A stretch of DNA of 64,000 nt, taken from Streptomyces sp. NBC_00190. GTDB lineage: Bacteria > Actinomycetota > Actinomycetes > Streptomycetales > Streptomycetaceae. The position numbers and the translations under genes were made by a program. Positions 49,722 to 58,424 of this stretch are shown here, in pieces. Position 1 is the stretch's first letter. Each line of letters opens with the position of its first letter. The notes beneath the pieces were generated by a model. The model did no database searches. It was given only the letters and a program-made list of their open reading frames with translations, and was not told the DNA's origin. The stretch spans positions 1,922,001-1,986,000 of the forward strand of contig NZ_CP108131.1 of NCBI RefSeq assembly GCF_036203305.1. Direction: 5' to 3'.

Positions 49722-51134
49722 TTAGAACTGCAACGACTTGGTCTGGAGGTACTCCGCCAGACCGTGCGGACCCAGCTCGCGGCCGACGCCCGACTGCTTG
49801 TAGCCGCCGAAGGGCGCGCGCACGTTGAAGCGGCCGCCGTTGATGTCCACCTGCCCGGTGTCCATGCGGCGGGCGAAGGCCACGGCCGTCTCCTCGTCCG
49901 CGGCCCAGACGGCGCCGCCCAGGCCGTAGACGGTGCCGTTGGCGATGCGCAGGGCGTCCTCCTCGTCCTCGTAGGAGAGGATCGACAGCACCGGGCCGAA
50001 GATCTCCTCCTGGGCGATGGTCATGTCGGGTGTGACGTCGGCGAACACGGTCGGGGCGACGAAGTAACCCCGCTCGTGCGGCGCGTCGGGGCCGCCGGCG
50101 ACGAGGCGGGCGCCTTCCTCGATGCCCTTGGCGATGTATCCGCGCACGCGTGCGTGCTGCTTGGCGTTGACGACCGGGCCGAGGCGGGTGGCCGCGTCGC
50201 CGGGAGCGCCGGTGGGGTACGTGGCGACGGCGGCGGCTGCGAGCGTGACGGCCTCCTCGTACTGCTCCCGGTGGACGAGCATGCGGGTGAGCGCGTTGCA
50301 GCTCTGGCCGCTGTTGTTCATGACGTGGCCGACGCCGGCCGCGACGGCCTTGGCCAGGTCGGCCCCGGGCAGGATGACATTGGCCGATTTTCCGCCCAGC
50401 TCGAGGGCGACCCGCTTGACGGCGGCACCGGCGGTGGCGCCGACCTGCTTGCCGACAGCGGTCGAGCCGGTGAAGGAGACGAGGTCGACTCCCTCGTGCG
50501 CGGCCAGCGCCTGACCGGCGACCGGACCGGTGCCGGTGACCAGGTTGAAGACTCCGGCCGGGATGCCCGCCTCGTGCACGCATTCGGCGAAGAGCTGTGC
50601 GGTCAGCGGGGTGTCCTCCGCCGGCTTGAGGACGAGGGTGCAGCCGGCGGCGAGAGCGGGCGCCACCTTTGCAACGATCTGGTACAGCGGGTAGTTCCAG
50701 GGCGTGATGGCTCCGACCACACCGACCGGCTCCAGCAGCACGGTGGAGTTCCCGATCCGCTGCTCGAAGGCGTACGAGGCCGCGAGTTCGGCGTAGGAGG
50801 AGGCCACGGCGATCGGCGCGCCGACGTGGACCGCCTCCGCGAAGCCGGGCAGGGAGCCGAGCTCCGCGGTGATGAGCTCGGCGATCTCGCTCTTGCGGGC
50901 GACCAGCACGTCGTGGAGCGCGCCGATCAGTGCCGCCCGCTCGGCCGGAGCCGTGGCCGCCCAGCCGGGGAAGGCCTCGCGGGCCGCGCGTACGGCGGCG
51001 TCCACGTCCTCGGCGGTGCCGGCCGGAACCGAGGCGATGACCAGCTCGTCGGCCGGGTTGACGACCTCGATCCGGTCGCGTCCGGCGGCGGGCCGCCATT
51101 CGCCGCCGATGTACATCCCGTCGTGGGCCTTCAT
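49722..51134 (-). CDS. Aldehyde dehydrogenase (NAD)
   Basis: 470 residues from ATG 51134, with AGGA 5 nt upstream. VVGAITPWNYPLYQIVAKVA, VSFTGSTAVGKQVGA, catalytic Glu in ALELGGKSANVI and catalytic Cys in NNSGQSCNALTRM; QEEIFGPVLSILSY. Oxidises an aldehyde to the acid; paired with the alcohol dehydrogenase downstream. The AACTA operator is 57 bp upstream, so it should respond to the TetR at 47814. Confidence 0.94.
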   Translation of the reverse strand: MKAHDGMYIGGEWRPAAGRDRIEVVNPADELVIASVPAGTAEDVDAAVRAAREAFPGWAATAPAERAALIGALHDVLVARKSEIAELITAELGSLPGFAEAVHVGAPIAVASSYAELAASYAFEQRIGNSTVLLEPVGVVGAITPWNYPLYQIVAKVAPALAAGCTLVLKPAEDTPLTAQLFAECVHEAGIPAGVFNLVTGTGPVAGQALAAHEGVDLVSFTGSTAVGKQVGATAGAAVKRVALELGGKSANVILPGADLAKAVAAGVGHVMNNSGQSCNALTRMLVHREQYEEAVTLAAAAVATYPTGAPGDAATRLGPVVNAKQHARVRGYIAKGIEEGARLVAGGPDAPHERGYFVAPTVFADVTPDMTIAQEEIFGPVLSILSYEDEEDALRIANGTVYGLGGAVWAADEETAVAFARRMDTGQVDINGGRFNVRAPFGGYKQSGVGRELGPHGLAEYLQTKSLQF

Positions 51135-51190
51135 GGCATTCCTCCCGAGCACGCACGAGCGCGTAGACCTGACATCGCCAACACACTACA

Positions 51191-51207
51191 AACTAGCGTC
51201 GGTAGTT
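51191..51207. promoter_or_regulatory. TetR operator AACTA-N7-TAGTT (site 2)
   Basis: AACTAGCGTCGGTAGTT upstream of the aldehyde dehydrogenase, in the 98-bp gap after the CitMHS gene. Same class as 47768. Confidence 0.7.
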
Positions 51208-51232
51208 TTCGGAAGGCCAGCGGCGGCCGGAA

Positions 51233-52735
51233 TCAGATGATGCCGAAAAGCATCCCTGCGGCGAGGACGACCAGAGAGGTCAGGGCCGCCCATTTCACGG
51301 TGAAGCGGGTGTGGTCGCCGAACTCGACCTTGGCCATGCCGACGAGGACGTAGACGGCCGGAACCAGCGGGCTGGACATGTGCAGGGCCTGGCCGACCAG
51401 GGAGGCGCGGGCGATTTCGAGCGGCGAGACCCCGTGGGCGGCTCCGGCCTCGGCCAGGACGGGGAGCACGCCGAAGTAGAACCCGTCGTTGGACATGAAG
51501 TAGGTGAGCGGCAGGCTGAGCAGGCCGGTGACCAGGGCCATGTGGGGGCCCATGCCCTCGGGGATGGCGCCGACGAGCCAGTCGGCCATGTGCTTGACCA
51601 TGCCCGTGCCGGTGAGGACGCCCGTGAAGACGGCGGCGGCGAAGACCATGCCCGCGACGTTGAGGACGTTGTCGGCGTGGGCGGCGATCCGGGCCTTCTG
51701 GTCGGGCATGTGCGGGAAGTTGACGGTGAGGGCGAGGGCGGCGCCGAGCAGGAACAGCACCGGGATGGGCAGCAGTTCCATGATCATCGCAGCCAGGAGG
51801 GCGATCGTGAGGCCGGCGTTGAACCAGTACAGGCGGGGCCGCAGGGTGGCGCGGTGCGGGTCGAGGCCCCGGAAGCCGTCGTCGGGGAGGCCGGGAGCAG
51901 GCTCGGAGCCACCCGTGGCGTGGCGGTCGCCCGTGGCGTCGGAGCCGCCGGTCGCAGCGCCCGGCGCACCGGCGGCCGGGCTGGCGGAGGCCCCGGTACC
52001 GGCGGCCACCAGCGCGGCGGCGGCCTGCGGCGCGCGCTCCTCCTGGACGTCGCCGTCGGTCTCCGCGTCCGCGTCCTTGCCGCTGTTCTTGTCCTTGTCC
52101 TTGTCCGCGGGGAGGACAAGGAGGCCGACCCGGCGGCGCTCCCTCACACCGAGGACGTACGCCAGGACGAAGACGAAGAGCAGGCCCACCGCGAGGGCCG
52201 GAATCATCGGGACGAAGATGTCGGCGGCGTCGAGCTTGAGGGCGGTGGCGGCGCGGGCCGTGGGTCCGCCCCAGGGCAGGGTGTTCATGACGCCGTTGGC
52301 GGTGGCCGCGACGCCCGTCATGACCACCAGGCTGAGGCCGAGCCGCTTGTACAGCGGATACATCGCCGAGACGGTGATCATGAAGGTGGTCGAACCGTCG
52401 CCGTCGAGCGAGACGATGGCGGCGAGGACGGCGGTGCCGACGACGACGCGCATCGGGTCGGCCTTGCAGAAGCGCAGGATGCCCCGCACGACCGGGTCGA
52501 AGAGGCCGACGTCGATCATCACGCCGAAGTAGACGATGGCGAACATCAGCATGGCGGCGGTCGGCGCGAGTTTGCCGACGCCGTCGATGACGTAGTCGCC
52601 GAGGTGCGCCCCCTTGCCTGCGAACACGCAGAAGAGCGCGGGAATGAGGACGAGCGCCGCGATGGGCGACATTTTCTTCATCATGATCAGGACCAGGAAC
52701 GTCGCGATCATGGCGAAGCCGAGGAAGGTCAGCAT
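51233..52735 (-). CDS. CitMHS family citrate–metal transporter
   Basis: 500 residues, about 12 helices. MLTFLGFAMIATFLVLIMMK, SLDGDGSTTFMITVSAMYPL (the substrate-site GDGS), TLPWGGPTARAATALK, and C-terminal YFMSNDGFYFGVLPVLAEAG. The family takes up citrate as a complex with Mg2+ or other divalent metals by proton symport. A loop of about 90 residues (DKDKDKNSGKDADAETDGD, then Ala/Gly/Pro-rich) is inserted between the halves and is probably disordered. ATG 52735 has no close ribosome site. Confidence 0.92.
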   Translation of the reverse strand: MLTFLGFAMIATFLVLIMMKKMSPIAALVLIPALFCVFAGKGAHLGDYVIDGVGKLAPTAAMLMFAIVYFGVMIDVGLFDPVVRGILRFCKADPMRVVVGTAVLAAIVSLDGDGSTTFMITVSAMYPLYKRLGLSLVVMTGVAATANGVMNTLPWGGPTARAATALKLDAADIFVPMIPALAVGLLFVFVLAYVLGVRERRRVGLLVLPADKDKDKNSGKDADAETDGDVQEERAPQAAAALVAAGTGASASPAAGAPGAATGGSDATGDRHATGGSEPAPGLPDDGFRGLDPHRATLRPRLYWFNAGLTIALLAAMIMELLPIPVLFLLGAALALTVNFPHMPDQKARIAAHADNVLNVAGMVFAAAVFTGVLTGTGMVKHMADWLVGAIPEGMGPHMALVTGLLSLPLTYFMSNDGFYFGVLPVLAEAGAAHGVSPLEIARASLVGQALHMSSPLVPAVYVLVGMAKVEFGDHTRFTVKWAALTSLVVLAAGMLFGII

Positions 52736-52808
52736 GGGGGGAAGGTAGGTGCCGCCTCCTTACGCCAACAAGACGTCTGAGCGTGAGCAATACGAGCAAA
52801 ACCCCAGC

Positions 52809-55121
52809 TCAGGGCAAGGGTGTGAGCTCGACGGGGAAACCGTTGAGCACGGCCGTGCCCGACAGCGGGTCGAGCCGGGTGCCGTCGAGCAGCTGATTGA
52901 CGTTGACGCCGGGTGTGGCGGAGGCGACCGAGAGCCGTGAACCGGCGCGGTCGTGGCCCCAGCCGTGCGGGAGGCTCACCACTCCGGTACGGACGGCGTC
53001 GGTGACCTCGACGGGAACCTCCAGGCTGCCCCCGTCGGCGGTGACCCTGGCCCGCCCTCCGTCGGCCAGTCCCAGCCGGTCCGCGTCCTCCGGGTGGATC
53101 TGAAGTGTGCAGCGGTTGGAACCTCCGGTGAGGGCCGGGACGTTGTGCAACCAGCTGTTGTTGGACCGCAGATGGCGGCGGCCCACGAGCACCAGGGCCG
53201 TGGGGCGGTCGGCGAGCGCCGCGCGCATCCTGGGGAGCTCGGCCGCGATCGGGTCCGGGAGCAGCTCGATCCTGCCACTGCGGGTCTTCAGCACGCCCGG
53301 AAGCCGGGGCCGCAGCGGGCCCAGGTCGATGCCGTGCGGATGCGCGAGCAGCCGCTCCAGGCTGAGCCCGTGCGCGGCCGCCTCCCCCTCTGCGTGCGCC
53401 CCGGCGGCGGCGTCCGCCCCGGCGTCGGCCCCGGCGTCGGAGTCGTCGTCAGCCCCGTCAGCACCGGCGAACTGGTCTCCGTACGGCCCGAGTCGGAGCA
53501 TGAGGTCGAGCCGCCGTTCGGGGCCGCTCCCGCCCGTGAGCAGGCCGGCGAGGCTCGCCGGGTCCTGCCCGTGCACCCGGGAGCGGGGGTCCGCGGTTTC
53601 CTTGGCAAGGGTGGTCCGGATGGCCAGTTCGTCGACGGCGTCCGGGGCGGCGGAGCCGTGCATGCCGGAGACGGCCAGCACGAGACGGGCCTGGATCTCG
53701 CACTCGTCCATCCGCCCCTCCTCGAGAGGCAGGACGGCCGGCGAGTAGCGCGCCTGGTTGCGCACGGCGAACCCGTTGAACGCGAAGTCGAAGTGCGCGC
53801 TCTGGGACGGCGGCGGCGGGGGCAGCACGACGTGGGCGTGGCGTGAGGTCTCGTTCAGGTACGGGTCCACGGAGACCATGAAGTCGAGGCCGACCAGCGC
53901 CCGGTCGAGCCGGTCGCCGTCAGGTGCGGACAGGACCGGATTCGCGGCGATGGCGATCAGGACCCGTACTTGCCCGTCACCCGGGGTCTCGATCTCCTCC
54001 GCGAGGGCGGCCATGGGCAGTTCGGCCTTGGCCTCGGGGTGGCCGCTGACCCGGCTGGACCAGCGGCCGAGGGCGAACCCCTTGCCAGGGCGGGCGGGCC
54101 CGGGTGCGGGAGCCGTCGCGGAGAGCGGGAAGAGAGCTCCGCCCGGCCGGTCCAGGTTGCCGGTGAGGATGTTCAGTACGTCGACCAGCCAGCTGGCGAG
54201 CGTGCCGTACTCGACGGTGCAGCTGCCGATCCGTCCGTAGACGGCGGCGGTGGGCGCGGCCGCGAGGTCGCGGGCGAGGGTGCGGATCTCGGCCGCCGTG
54301 AGGTCGCAGGCGGGGGCTACGGCCTCAGGAGTGAAACTCCCGAGCGCGGCGGCGAGTTCCCCGAGGCCCTCGGTGTGTTCCTCCAGCCTGCCCGGGGCGG
54401 CGAGCTTCTCGGCGAGCAGGGTGTGCGCGAGCGCGGCGAGCAGGAGCGCGTCGCTGCCGGGGCGCGGGGCGAGGTGGCGGTCGGCGAGCCGGGCGGTGCG
54501 GGTGCGGCGCGGGTCGACGACGACCAGGGTGCCGCCGCGGGCGCGCAGGGCCTTCAGTTTGCCGGGGAAGTCGGGGGCGGTGCAGAGGGAGCCGTTGGAC
54601 TCGACCGGGTTGGCGCCGAGGAGCAGCAGGAAGTCGGTGCGGTCGAGGTCCGGGACCGGGATGGCGAAGGGATCGCCGAAGAGCAGCCCGCTGGAGACGT
54701 GTTTGGGCATCTGGTCGAGCGTGCTGGCGGTGAAGAGGTTGCGGGTGCCGAGTGCCTTGAGGAGCAGCGGCGGGTAGAGGGCACCCGCCATGGTGTGGAC
54801 GTTCGGGTTGCCGAGGACGACCCCGACCGTCTGCGCCCCGTACTCCCCGACGAGGGCGGGGACGGCGGCGGCGATCGCGTCGAAGGCCTCCTCCCAGGTG
54901 GCTTCCTGCAGCGTGCCGTCACGGCGGACGAGCGGGGCGCGCAGCCGGTCGGGGTCGGAGTCGACGGCTCCGAAGGCTGCGCCCTTGGGGCAGATGAAGC
55001 CGCGGCTGAAGACGTCCTCGCGGTCGCCGCGGGCGCCGGTGACCGCGGCGTCCCCGATGGTGAGGGTGAGGCCACAGGTGGCTTCGCACAGGGGGCAGAT
55101 GCGCAGGGCGGTGCGGGGCAT
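52809..55121 (-). CDS. Molybdopterin oxidoreductase (FdhF/NasA-like)
   Basis: 770 residues from ATG 55121 (GGAGGG upstream). Starts with a [4Fe-4S] site CPLCEATCGLTL and a fourth Cys in GFICPKG, then the Mo-bisMGD domains (GRIGSCTVEYGTLASWLVDV; LNILTGNLDRPGG; HVVLPPPPPSQSAHFDFAFN) and the C-terminal molydop-binding barrel (RSNNSWLHNVPALTGGSNRC). The residue expected to ligate Mo (Cys/Sec/Ser) could not be assigned with certainty. A 30-residue Asp/Ala/Gly insert (DDDSDAGADAGADAAAGAHA) splits the late part. Single subunit, no Tat signal, so cytoplasmic. Probably an oxidoreductase of an unknown small substrate. Confidence 0.88.
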   Translation of the reverse strand: MPRTALRICPLCEATCGLTLTIGDAAVTGARGDREDVFSRGFICPKGAAFGAVDSDPDRLRAPLVRRDGTLQEATWEEAFDAIAAAVPALVGEYGAQTVGVVLGNPNVHTMAGALYPPLLLKALGTRNLFTASTLDQMPKHVSSGLLFGDPFAIPVPDLDRTDFLLLLGANPVESNGSLCTAPDFPGKLKALRARGGTLVVVDPRRTRTARLADRHLAPRPGSDALLLAALAHTLLAEKLAAPGRLEEHTEGLGELAAALGSFTPEAVAPACDLTAAEIRTLARDLAAAPTAAVYGRIGSCTVEYGTLASWLVDVLNILTGNLDRPGGALFPLSATAPAPGPARPGKGFALGRWSSRVSGHPEAKAELPMAALAEEIETPGDGQVRVLIAIAANPVLSAPDGDRLDRALVGLDFMVSVDPYLNETSRHAHVVLPPPPPSQSAHFDFAFNGFAVRNQARYSPAVLPLEEGRMDECEIQARLVLAVSGMHGSAAPDAVDELAIRTTLAKETADPRSRVHGQDPASLAGLLTGGSGPERRLDLMLRLGPYGDQFAGADGADDDSDAGADAGADAAAGAHAEGEAAAHGLSLERLLAHPHGIDLGPLRPRLPGVLKTRSGRIELLPDPIAAELPRMRAALADRPTALVLVGRRHLRSNNSWLHNVPALTGGSNRCTLQIHPEDADRLGLADGGRARVTADGGSLEVPVEVTDAVRTGVVSLPHGWGHDRAGSRLSVASATPGVNVNQLLDGTRLDPLSGTAVLNGFPVELTPLP

Positions 55122-55174
55122 GGGGCCCTCCTGGGGCGGCTGGCTGCGGCACGGATACGCGGGACCACCGAGCA

Positions 55175-55186
55175 TACCGACCGGTA
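55175..55186. promoter_or_regulatory. TetR-type operator before the molybdopterin gene
   Basis: TACCGACCGGTA, symmetric at 10 of 12, 53 bp upstream of the molybdopterin gene start. The core is shared with 31146 and 40366. The adjacent TetR (55294) or the TetR at 37155 may bind it. Confidence 0.55.
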
Positions 55187-55293
55187 GGCACGGGGGGCAG
55201 GGGTCTGCGGGAGCAGCCTTGGAGAGGGCCGCCCGACCGAGCCGCGAGGGCCGGGGACAGCCTGAGCCGGGGACGGCCCGCCGGGGGCGGGGG

Positions 55294-55917
55294 TCAGTCC
55301 AGCACGCGGGACAGGTAGGCGTGCATCATCGCCCGGGTCTCGGCGACGATGCCGGGATCCCCCGCCGGGTCGGAGCGGAACGCCAGCTGGATGAGTGCGT
55401 CGGTGGCCTCGACGGCGACCAGTACGGCCCGCTCCAGGGTGGCGTCCGGGGTCAGGCCGAGGTGGGCGCAGAGCAGTTCGGTGAGACGGGCCGCGACCAG
55501 GTGGTTGGGGTCGGCCTCCGGGCCGTCGGGCGGCGGCGCGGGCACGCCGAAGTCGACGAGCGCGAAGCCGGGGACGCTGCGCTTCATGGCCAGGTACTCG
55601 TCCAGCACCGCGTCGACGACGGGCCGCCAGTCCGTGGCGGGGAGGCCGGCGAGCCGGTCGGCGATGCCGTCGGCGTAGTGGTCCAGGTTGCGGTGGGCAA
55701 GGGCGATGGCCATGGCCCGCTTGTTGCCGAAGAAGCGGTAGACCGAGCCGATCGGCACGCCGGCGCGCAGGGCGACGGCGCGGGTGCTGAGGTTCTCGTA
55801 CCCGGTCTCGTCGAGCAGTTCGGCGCAGGCGTCGAGGATCCGGGCGAGCCGGTCGGCGCTGCGCTGCTGGATCGGAGCGCGGCGCAGGGAGTGGGCGGGA
55901 GGCACGGGGTCCATCAT
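55294..55917 (-). CDS. TetR family regulator
   Basis: 207 residues from ATG 55917 (AGGAA 4 nt before; ATG 55914 equally possible). HTH: ELLDETGYENLSTRAVALRA and GVPIGSVYRFFGNKRAMAIA; C-domain with LVAVEATDALIQLAFRSDPA, resembling the TetR_C_17/AcrR-like group. Directly upstream of the molybdopterin oxidoreductase on the same strand, with the operator in between, so probably its regulator. Ligand unknown. Confidence 0.9.
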   Translation of the reverse strand: MMDPVPPAHSLRRAPIQQRSADRLARILDACAELLDETGYENLSTRAVALRAGVPIGSVYRFFGNKRAMAIALAHRNLDHYADGIADRLAGLPATDWRPVVDAVLDEYLAMKRSVPGFALVDFGVPAPPPDGPEADPNHLVAARLTELLCAHLGLTPDATLERAVLVAVEATDALIQLAFRSDPAGDPGIVAETRAMMHAYLSRVLD

Positions 55918-55954
55918 GCCGTTCCTCGCTTCTCTGTCGAGCGGAGCACCGGCC

Positions 55955-57319
55955 TCAGTTCAGCAGGAGGCTCAGCCCGCCGATGGTGTACGTGATCATC
56001 AGCGCGAGCAGCGGCAGTTGGCCGGCCACCGCCTTCGCGGGCGGAAAGAGGCGTACGGAGCGGTCGTGGGCGGCGACGACGCCGAGTACGTGGCCGGTGA
56101 CGACGGCGACGACCTGGAGGGCGGCGAGGCCGCCGGGGCCCAGGGGCGGGACGGGTTCGGGGGCGTTGTCAGTGCCGGCTGCAATGCTTACCGTACGTGG
56201 CCCTTCGGTTACCAGGAGGGAGAAGTAGTGGGCGATGAGATAGCCGAGCGCGATCGGTACGAGTGAGTGCGCGAAGGCGGTCAGGGGACGGGGGTGCGGT
56301 CCGCTGACAAGGCGGGTGGCCGCGGCGCACGTGCAGTACAGGGTGGCGACGAGGGCGACGGAACCGAGGAGTCCGAGGGTGGCCGTGGGGGTGCGGCCGA
56401 GGGGGGAGGTCTGCAGGGTGTTGATCCACGAGGGGTTGTCGGAGAAGCCGTCGTAGGCGGTGGAGCCGAGCAGGACGCAGACGGTGGCGACGAGTCCGGG
56501 CCGCTCGGGTGTCGCGTCGAGTCCGTGGAAGGGGTTGCGGAGAACCAGGCGGCCGTCGCTGCGACGGCCGAGGAGGGAGAGGCGGGCCAGGAGGGCGGAA
56601 TACGCGTCGAAGGCGTCTCCGTCGTCGAACCAGCGCTCGCCGAAGCGGGCGGCGAGCAGGAGCTGGGCGGTGGCGTAGACGGTGAGGGCGATCAGAAGGG
56701 TGGTGGTGGACGCGGGATCGGGAGCGACGAGTTCGAGCCAGGTGAAGGCGAACAGCCCGGCGGCGGCGGGCCATTGGCCGAGACGCGGGGGAAGGGGGCG
56801 GTCGGGGTCGCGGCGACGCCGGGCACGGCGGAGCAGCCGGTGCAGGGTGCGGAGCGGGTTGAGCAGGCGCCAGACGGGGCCGAGGAGGAGGGAGGCGGGG
56901 ACGAGTCCGACCCAGAAGAGGACATAGACGGCGCCGGGAGCGGGGTTGCGCGCGGGGTCGTCGGGACCGAGGAGGAGGTGGAGGAGGACCGCCAGGGCAG
57001 CGGCGAGCCCGAGTCCGCGCAGGGCGGTGCGGGTGACCGGCGCGTCGGCCACCCGCTGGAGGGCGGCGGGCAGGGCGCGACCCGAGCGGTCGCCTTGGAA
57101 GCGGGAGGTGGACCAGAGCAGGCCGAGGGCGAGGAAGGAGATGAAGAGCGCGGCGAAGGCACCGGCGAAGGCGTAGAAGGGAGAGATCGGCAGATCGTGC
57201 TGGGAACCGATCCCGTGCGCGAGCGCGGTGAGCGGATCGGCCGGGTAAGGGACCACGTCCTGGCCGTCGCCGCCGCCACCGGCGACCGGGGCGGCACCCG
57301 GCCAGACGGCGGTCACCAC
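55955..57319 (-). CDS. Polytopic membrane protein (FedB-like family)
   Basis: 454 residues from GTG 57319; a frame from ATG 57421 would add 34 Pro/Arg-rich residues of non-coding character, so the start is uncertain. About ten hydrophobic segments. The N-terminal LTALAHGIGSQHDLPISPFY followed by a long helix resembles actinobacterial membrane proteins annotated fenitrothion hydrolase (FedB-like), a name with little support for function. Other features: NPLRTLHRLLRRARRRRDPD and SYLGRR-like basic loops, and HDRSVRLFPPAKAVAGQLPL. Last gene of the beta-helix/cupredoxin operon (215 bp after the lipoprotein). Perhaps a permease for a metal or a partner of the lipoprotein. Confidence 0.6.
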   Translation of the reverse strand: MVTAVWPGAAPVAGGGGDGQDVVPYPADPLTALAHGIGSQHDLPISPFYAFAGAFAALFISFLALGLLWSTSRFQGDRSGRALPAALQRVADAPVTRTALRGLGLAAALAVLLHLLLGPDDPARNPAPGAVYVLFWVGLVPASLLLGPVWRLLNPLRTLHRLLRRARRRRDPDRPLPPRLGQWPAAAGLFAFTWLELVAPDPASTTTLLIALTVYATAQLLLAARFGERWFDDGDAFDAYSALLARLSLLGRRSDGRLVLRNPFHGLDATPERPGLVATVCVLLGSTAYDGFSDNPSWINTLQTSPLGRTPTATLGLLGSVALVATLYCTCAAATRLVSGPHPRPLTAFAHSLVPIALGYLIAHYFSLLVTEGPRTVSIAAGTDNAPEPVPPLGPGGLAALQVVAVVTGHVLGVVAAHDRSVRLFPPAKAVAGQLPLLALMITYTIGGLSLLLN

Positions 57320-57533
57320 CGGCCCACCCGGGGCAGTGACCCGCGCGGGCCTCGGCCTGGCATCCCGGACGTGGGCCCGCGTCCGGGGGCCCGGGCCGGG
57401 ACCTCGTGGGGCGTCGGCCACGGGGGCTGGGCGTCGGCCGCTGCCGGCGGCGTCGCCGGCAGCGGGTGCGGCGAGGTCGCCTGCGGCGGCAGAGGGTGCG
57501 GCGTCGGCCGTGTCATCGGGGGCGGCTGCGGGG

Positions 57534-58424
57534 TCATCGGACGAGGAGCTGGGTCAGGACGAGGGCGGACTCGTGGGTTTCGACCTCGAAGAGGCCGGTG
57601 CGGTCGGCCGTCAGGATCAGGGTGGCCTCCTGGCCTGCGGGCAGGGCGAGCTCCTTGTCGTAGCCGTGGACGTGCAGGGTGTCCGCGCGGTCGCTGGTGA
57701 CGCGCAGGGCGACCCGCTCTCCGCGCCGCAGCTCGGTGCGGGCGGGGGCGGGGCTGACCTTGCCTTCGCGGATGGTGATGGTGACCGTCCGGTCGGCCTG
57801 CTCCGGCGGCGCGTCGCCGTGGCTGTGTCCCCCGGACTGGCCCGCAGCGGCGGCGGTGAGCGGGGTCGTGCCCTCGACCGGCTTGCCGGACACCGCCCAG
57901 GCGGTGTGGTCGTCCGCGTACAGGCGGACGGTCAGGGTGTGCGCGCCCTCGGGGACCTGCGCGGCGGGCAGGTGGAACCACGGGCCGTACAGTCGGGCCA
58001 GTTTGCGGCCGTCGAGCTCCAGGTGGGCGTGGCCGGCGCCCGGGAGGGCGGCGCCGCCGGTGCTGTCGGGGGTGAAGCGGAAGTTCTTCACCGCCAGCTG
58101 GAGGTTCCAGCCGTCCTCCGAGTCCGGGCGGGCGGTGAGCCGCACCTCCGGCGCGCCCTCGGCCGGGACCTCGCGGAGCCGGTGACCGGTGCCGTCGTCG
58201 GTGGTGAGCAGGGTGCCCGTGCTCCCGGAAGCCTGCTCGTGGGTGGTGCCGGGCTTGTGGTGGGTGGTGGCCCGCCCGCCGCAGGCCGTCGCCGCTCCGG
58301 ACGCGAGCAGCAGCACGAGGGCGAGCAGGGCCGCGGTGCGGGCGGTCCGGCCCGGCCCGCGGGGCGGGCCGGGCGGCGTACCGCAGGCGTCGCACCCGGT
58401 GCGGTCGTCGGGCCGGCCGGTCAC
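57534..58424 (-). CDS. Cupredoxin-like lipoprotein
   Basis: 296 residues from GTG 58424, overlapping the preceding TGA (GTGA). N-terminal cytosolic CDACG, then a hydrophobic stretch and lipobox LLLASGAATACGG, so membrane-anchored outside. A first domain (residues about 85–190) has WFHLPAAQVPEGAHTLTVRL; a His-rich linker GGHSHGDAPP follows; the last domain is cupredoxin-like: DTLHVHGYDKELALPAGQEA, ILTADRTGLFEVETHESALV. His residues in LHVHGY and FEVETH could bind copper, though the Cys/Met ligand of a blue site is not obvious. Paired with a NosD-like protein. Confidence 0.7.
   Translation of the reverse strand: MTGRPDDRTGCDACGTPPGPPRGPGRTARTAALLALVLLLASGAATACGGRATTHHKPGTTHEQASGSTGTLLTTDDGTGHRLREVPAEGAPEVRLTARPDSEDGWNLQLAVKNFRFTPDSTGGAALPGAGHAHLELDGRKLARLYGPWFHLPAAQVPEGAHTLTVRLYADDHTAWAVSGKPVEGTTPLTAAAAGQSGGHSHGDAPPEQADRTVTITIREGKVSPAPARTELRRGERVALRVTSDRADTLHVHGYDKELALPAGQEATLILTADRTGLFEVETHESALVLTQLLVR

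Noticed and set aside
57320..57533. Extra coding at the start of the FedB-like gene
   Set aside because: The 214 bp before GTG 57319 are Pro/Arg/Ala-rich in all frames with no ribosome site; left as intergenic though an ATG at 57421 is in frame.
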